The notes below the pieces were generated by a model. The model searched no databases and was not told the DNA's origin. It saw only the letters and a program-made list of their open reading frames with translations. Below are positions 6,666 through 8,022 of a DNA stretch of 8,022 nt, piece by piece. The DNA lies in contig CAIMNT010000054.1 of the NCBI GenBank assembly GCA_903842855.1, forward strand, positions 1 through 8,022, read 5' to 3'. The stretch comes from an uncultured Actinomycetes bacterium. Lineage in GTDB: Bacteria > Actinomycetota > Actinomycetes > Nanopelagicales > Nanopelagicaceae. Each line of letters opens with the position of its first letter. The first letter of the stretch is position 1. The position numbers were made by a program, and so were the translations under genes.

Positions 6666-7601
6666 TTACTGGTAATTGGCTAAGGTGTTGCTTGTTCTAT
6701 TACGCAAGGATTGCACAAGTTCAGGCGGGCTGATAACTGAGATTTTGGTGGGCCACGCCAGCAAAGTGCGCGCTATCCACTCATTTGAGCCAACTTTGAT
6801 GGAGATAAGAAATCTATCGCCAACTTCGCGGGCTGAAGTAACAATTTCGTTATGCTTTTCAATAAAGAAGAGTCCATCTGGGCCCATCTCAAGTTCTATC
6901 TCAAGTGCACCATCGAAGGATCTCTCTTGGGTCAAAGTGGCTTTAAATTCTGGATCTGAATCCCCCGCCTCTAATTTCAAAATTCGATCAAGTCGAAAAG
7001 TTCGAAGTTCGTTGGCATCCACTTGGAACGCATGAATATATCCTGAACCTTCGCGGTAGGTAATCTCTAGCGGCAATATTTGCCGGGTCGTGATGGTGTC
7101 ACTCGTCGCTGAGTTGTACTGCACCGATAAATATCTGCTTTCAGCGATAGCGTCCGAGATAATTTTTGCTAAAGGAGATTCATTTACTCCGTCCGCAATC
7201 GTGACTCTATTTGAGATCTCTTCTCCAATCTGTTTGGAGATTCGCTCTTTCAGAGCGGTGATCGCAGATTTTTCGCTCTCTTGTGTTGCAAGTTCTGCTA
7301 ATAGTTGCAATCCCAAAACAAGGGTAAGCGCTTCGATTTGGGTAAGTGAGCGAGGCTGGTCAAGAACTTGCGGATCATTTACCGCAACATGCTCAGGATC
7401 TTCGAAATCAATATTGAGAAGTTCTAAATGGGTATAGCCCGGTAAACCACACATATGAAGTAGAGAGAGATCCTTTGAGATCTGCGCGGGAGTCGAATTG
7501 AAACGCTGTGCTAATTGCTGAATCGAAAGCCCCTGATTATTAAGAATGAAGGGAATCAGATTGAGAGCTCGTGAGACTCGATCTAGAGCGTTCTCATTCA
7601 T
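6666..7601 (-). CDS. pafC: PafC, WYL-domain transcriptional regulator
   Basis: PafC pairs with PafB; in mycobacteria PafBC activates many DNA-damage-response genes independently of LexA/RecA. The 311-residue protein starts with a winged-helix region, LSIQQLAQRFNSTPAQISKD (25-44), followed by LLHMCGLPG (47-55), a hallmark of PafC. A middle helical segment (about 85-130) leads to a WYL domain (about 143-210) with the conserved FRLDRI (202-207). The core that normally reads W-Y-L is GSGYIHAF (185-192), with the Trp and Leu replaced. A C-terminal WCX-like extension (about 230-305) ends in LVQSLRNR. The start is ATG at 7599-7601, with GGAG six bases upstream, in an ATGA overlap with the pafB stop. 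Confidence 0.9.
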   Translation of the reverse strand: MNENALDRVSRALNLIPFILNNQGLSIQQLAQRFNSTPAQISKDLSLLHMCGLPGYTHLELLNIDFEDPEHVAVNDPQVLDQPRSLTQIEALTLVLGLQLLAELATQESEKSAITALKERISKQIGEEISNRVTIADGVNESPLAKIISDAIAESRYLSVQYNSATSDTITTRQILPLEITYREGSGYIHAFQVDANELRTFRLDRILKLEAGDSDPEFKATLTQERSFDGALEIELEMGPDGLFFIEKHNEIVTSAREVGDRFLISIKVGSNEWIARTLLAWPTKISVISPPELVQSLRNRTSNTLANYQ

Positions 7602-8022
7602 AACTTACTCCGTAGGACATCTAGCAATTCTTCAACTTTTTCGGCAGGCTCTTCAAGGACAAGATCGGAGCCAAACCACAGAAATTGTTCCAACCAATTG
7701 TTTCCCAGTGAAATTTCTAACCGATCCCATTCACCATCTACCCCGATGACCTCTCCCTGAGATCGCAGACTCTGGCAGGTACCTACTCGGATGCGAGCAA
7801 CAAAGCGAGTGGTTGGTTCAGGCGTCAACATAAGAAGGTGGTCTTCTATTTTGAAATCCGCGGGAAGCTGAAAAGACTGTGGTTTGCTCTCAAACTTTAT
7901 ATCCGAAGTGATTCGCGAAACTTTGAAGACTCTTATCTCACCTTTATCTAGATCAAGTCCAACTAGGTACCAAGAGCCCTTCCAGAGCGTTAATCCATAT
8001 GGTGAAAGGTGTCGCTGACTCA
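7598..8022 (-). CDS. pafB: PafB, WYL-domain transcriptional regulator (5'-partial)
   Basis: The minus-strand frame is open from the right edge to TGA at 7598-7600, showing the last 140 residues of a PafB-like protein. Translating upstream of the in-frame ATG at 7829-7831 gives SPYGLTLWKGSWYLVG and then RVFKVSRI, the classic WYL core (visible W17-Y18-L19) and the downstream conserved strand (FRLSRI in most relatives). That ATG is therefore internal and not a start. The rest is the WCX-like C-terminal part (about 70-140), ending LLDVLRSKL. The N-terminal helix-turn-helix lies beyond the window. PafB works with PafC in the DNA-damage response. The ATGA overlap with pafC fits equal production of the two partners. 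Whether pafA and the proteasome genes lie further upstream cannot be seen. Confidence 0.88.
   Translation of the reverse strand, partial: SQRHLSPYGLTLWKGSWYLVGLDLDKGEIRVFKVSRITSDIKFESKPQSFQLPADFKIEDHLLMLTPEPTTRFVARIRVGTCQSLRSQGEVIGVDGEWDRLEISLGNNWLEQFLWFGSDLVLEEPAEKVEELLDVLRSKL
7608..7611 (-). promoter_or_regulatory. Shine-Dalgarno of pafC
   Basis: Minus-strand GGAG, six bases before the pafC ATG and within the last codons of pafB. It is the clearest ribosome-binding site of the train and supports the ATG at 7599-7601. Confidence 0.5.

Noticed and set aside
6637..6720. Internal promoter ahead of tatA
   Set aside because: A TTGCGT is present on the minus strand, but no convincing -10 hexamer follows at the right distance; the A/T-rich bases next to the ATG are too close to the start to be a normal -10.
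6676..7437. Two plus-strand open frames of 119 and 115 codons opposite pafC
   Set aside because: Ser-rich, low-complexity translations typical of antisense frames; pafC on the other strand has clear family motifs.
823..8022. A new defence, mobile or biosynthetic system in the minus-strand train
   Set aside because: Every gene belongs to a recognised housekeeping family in a largely known actinobacterial order. No integrase, transposase, repeats or unusual composition were seen.

Overview
The window reads as a stretch of an actinobacterial chromosome of moderate base composition (roughly half G+C by eye, not computed). The main evidence is the gene order pafB-pafC-tatA-tatC-(lipid kinase)-helY, a conserved actinobacterial neighbourhood also found around Rv2096c to Rv2092c of Mycobacterium tuberculosis. 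A polyprenol-phosphate mannose synthase and a stand-alone actinobacterial 5'-3' exonuclease agree with this. The moderate GC and very tight packing would suit small-genome aquatic Actinobacteria such as Nanopelagicales (acI) or related groups, but that placement is an inference.

Layout. Positions 1-779 (+) hold a carbohydrate-binding family 9-like protein whose 5' end lies outside the window: its frame is open to base 1, and the domain begins before the first in-window start codon. A 43-base spacer (780-822) separates it from a convergent minus-strand gene train that fills the rest of the window. In transcription order (right to left) this train is pafB (cut by the right edge), pafC, tatA, tatC, a diacylglycerol/sphingosine-type lipid kinase, helY, a 5'-3' exonuclease, and a polyprenol-monophosphate mannosyltransferase. 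Neighbouring genes overlap by 4 bp (pafB/pafC, tatC/kinase, kinase/helY, helY/exonuclease) or 7 bp (exonuclease/mannosyltransferase), or are separated by 10 bp (tatA-tatC) or 29 bp (pafC-tatA). This looks like one long co-transcribed unit.

How the genes may work together. PafB and PafC are WYL-domain regulators known in mycobacteria to act as a pair in the DNA-damage response. HelY (Ski2-like helicase) and the 5' nuclease act on nucleic acids. TatA and TatC form part of the folded-protein export machine. The lipid kinase and the mannosyltransferase act in membrane lipid and glycan metabolism. The set mixes genome maintenance with envelope functions and does not describe one pathway. I see no mobile element, CRISPR array, RNA gene or clear new system. 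The observations worth checking are a substituted metal-ligand position in the exonuclease, an unusual WYL core in PafC, a Cys pair in a TatC external loop, a Cys motif in HelY, and gene ends that simple ORF calling would misplace.
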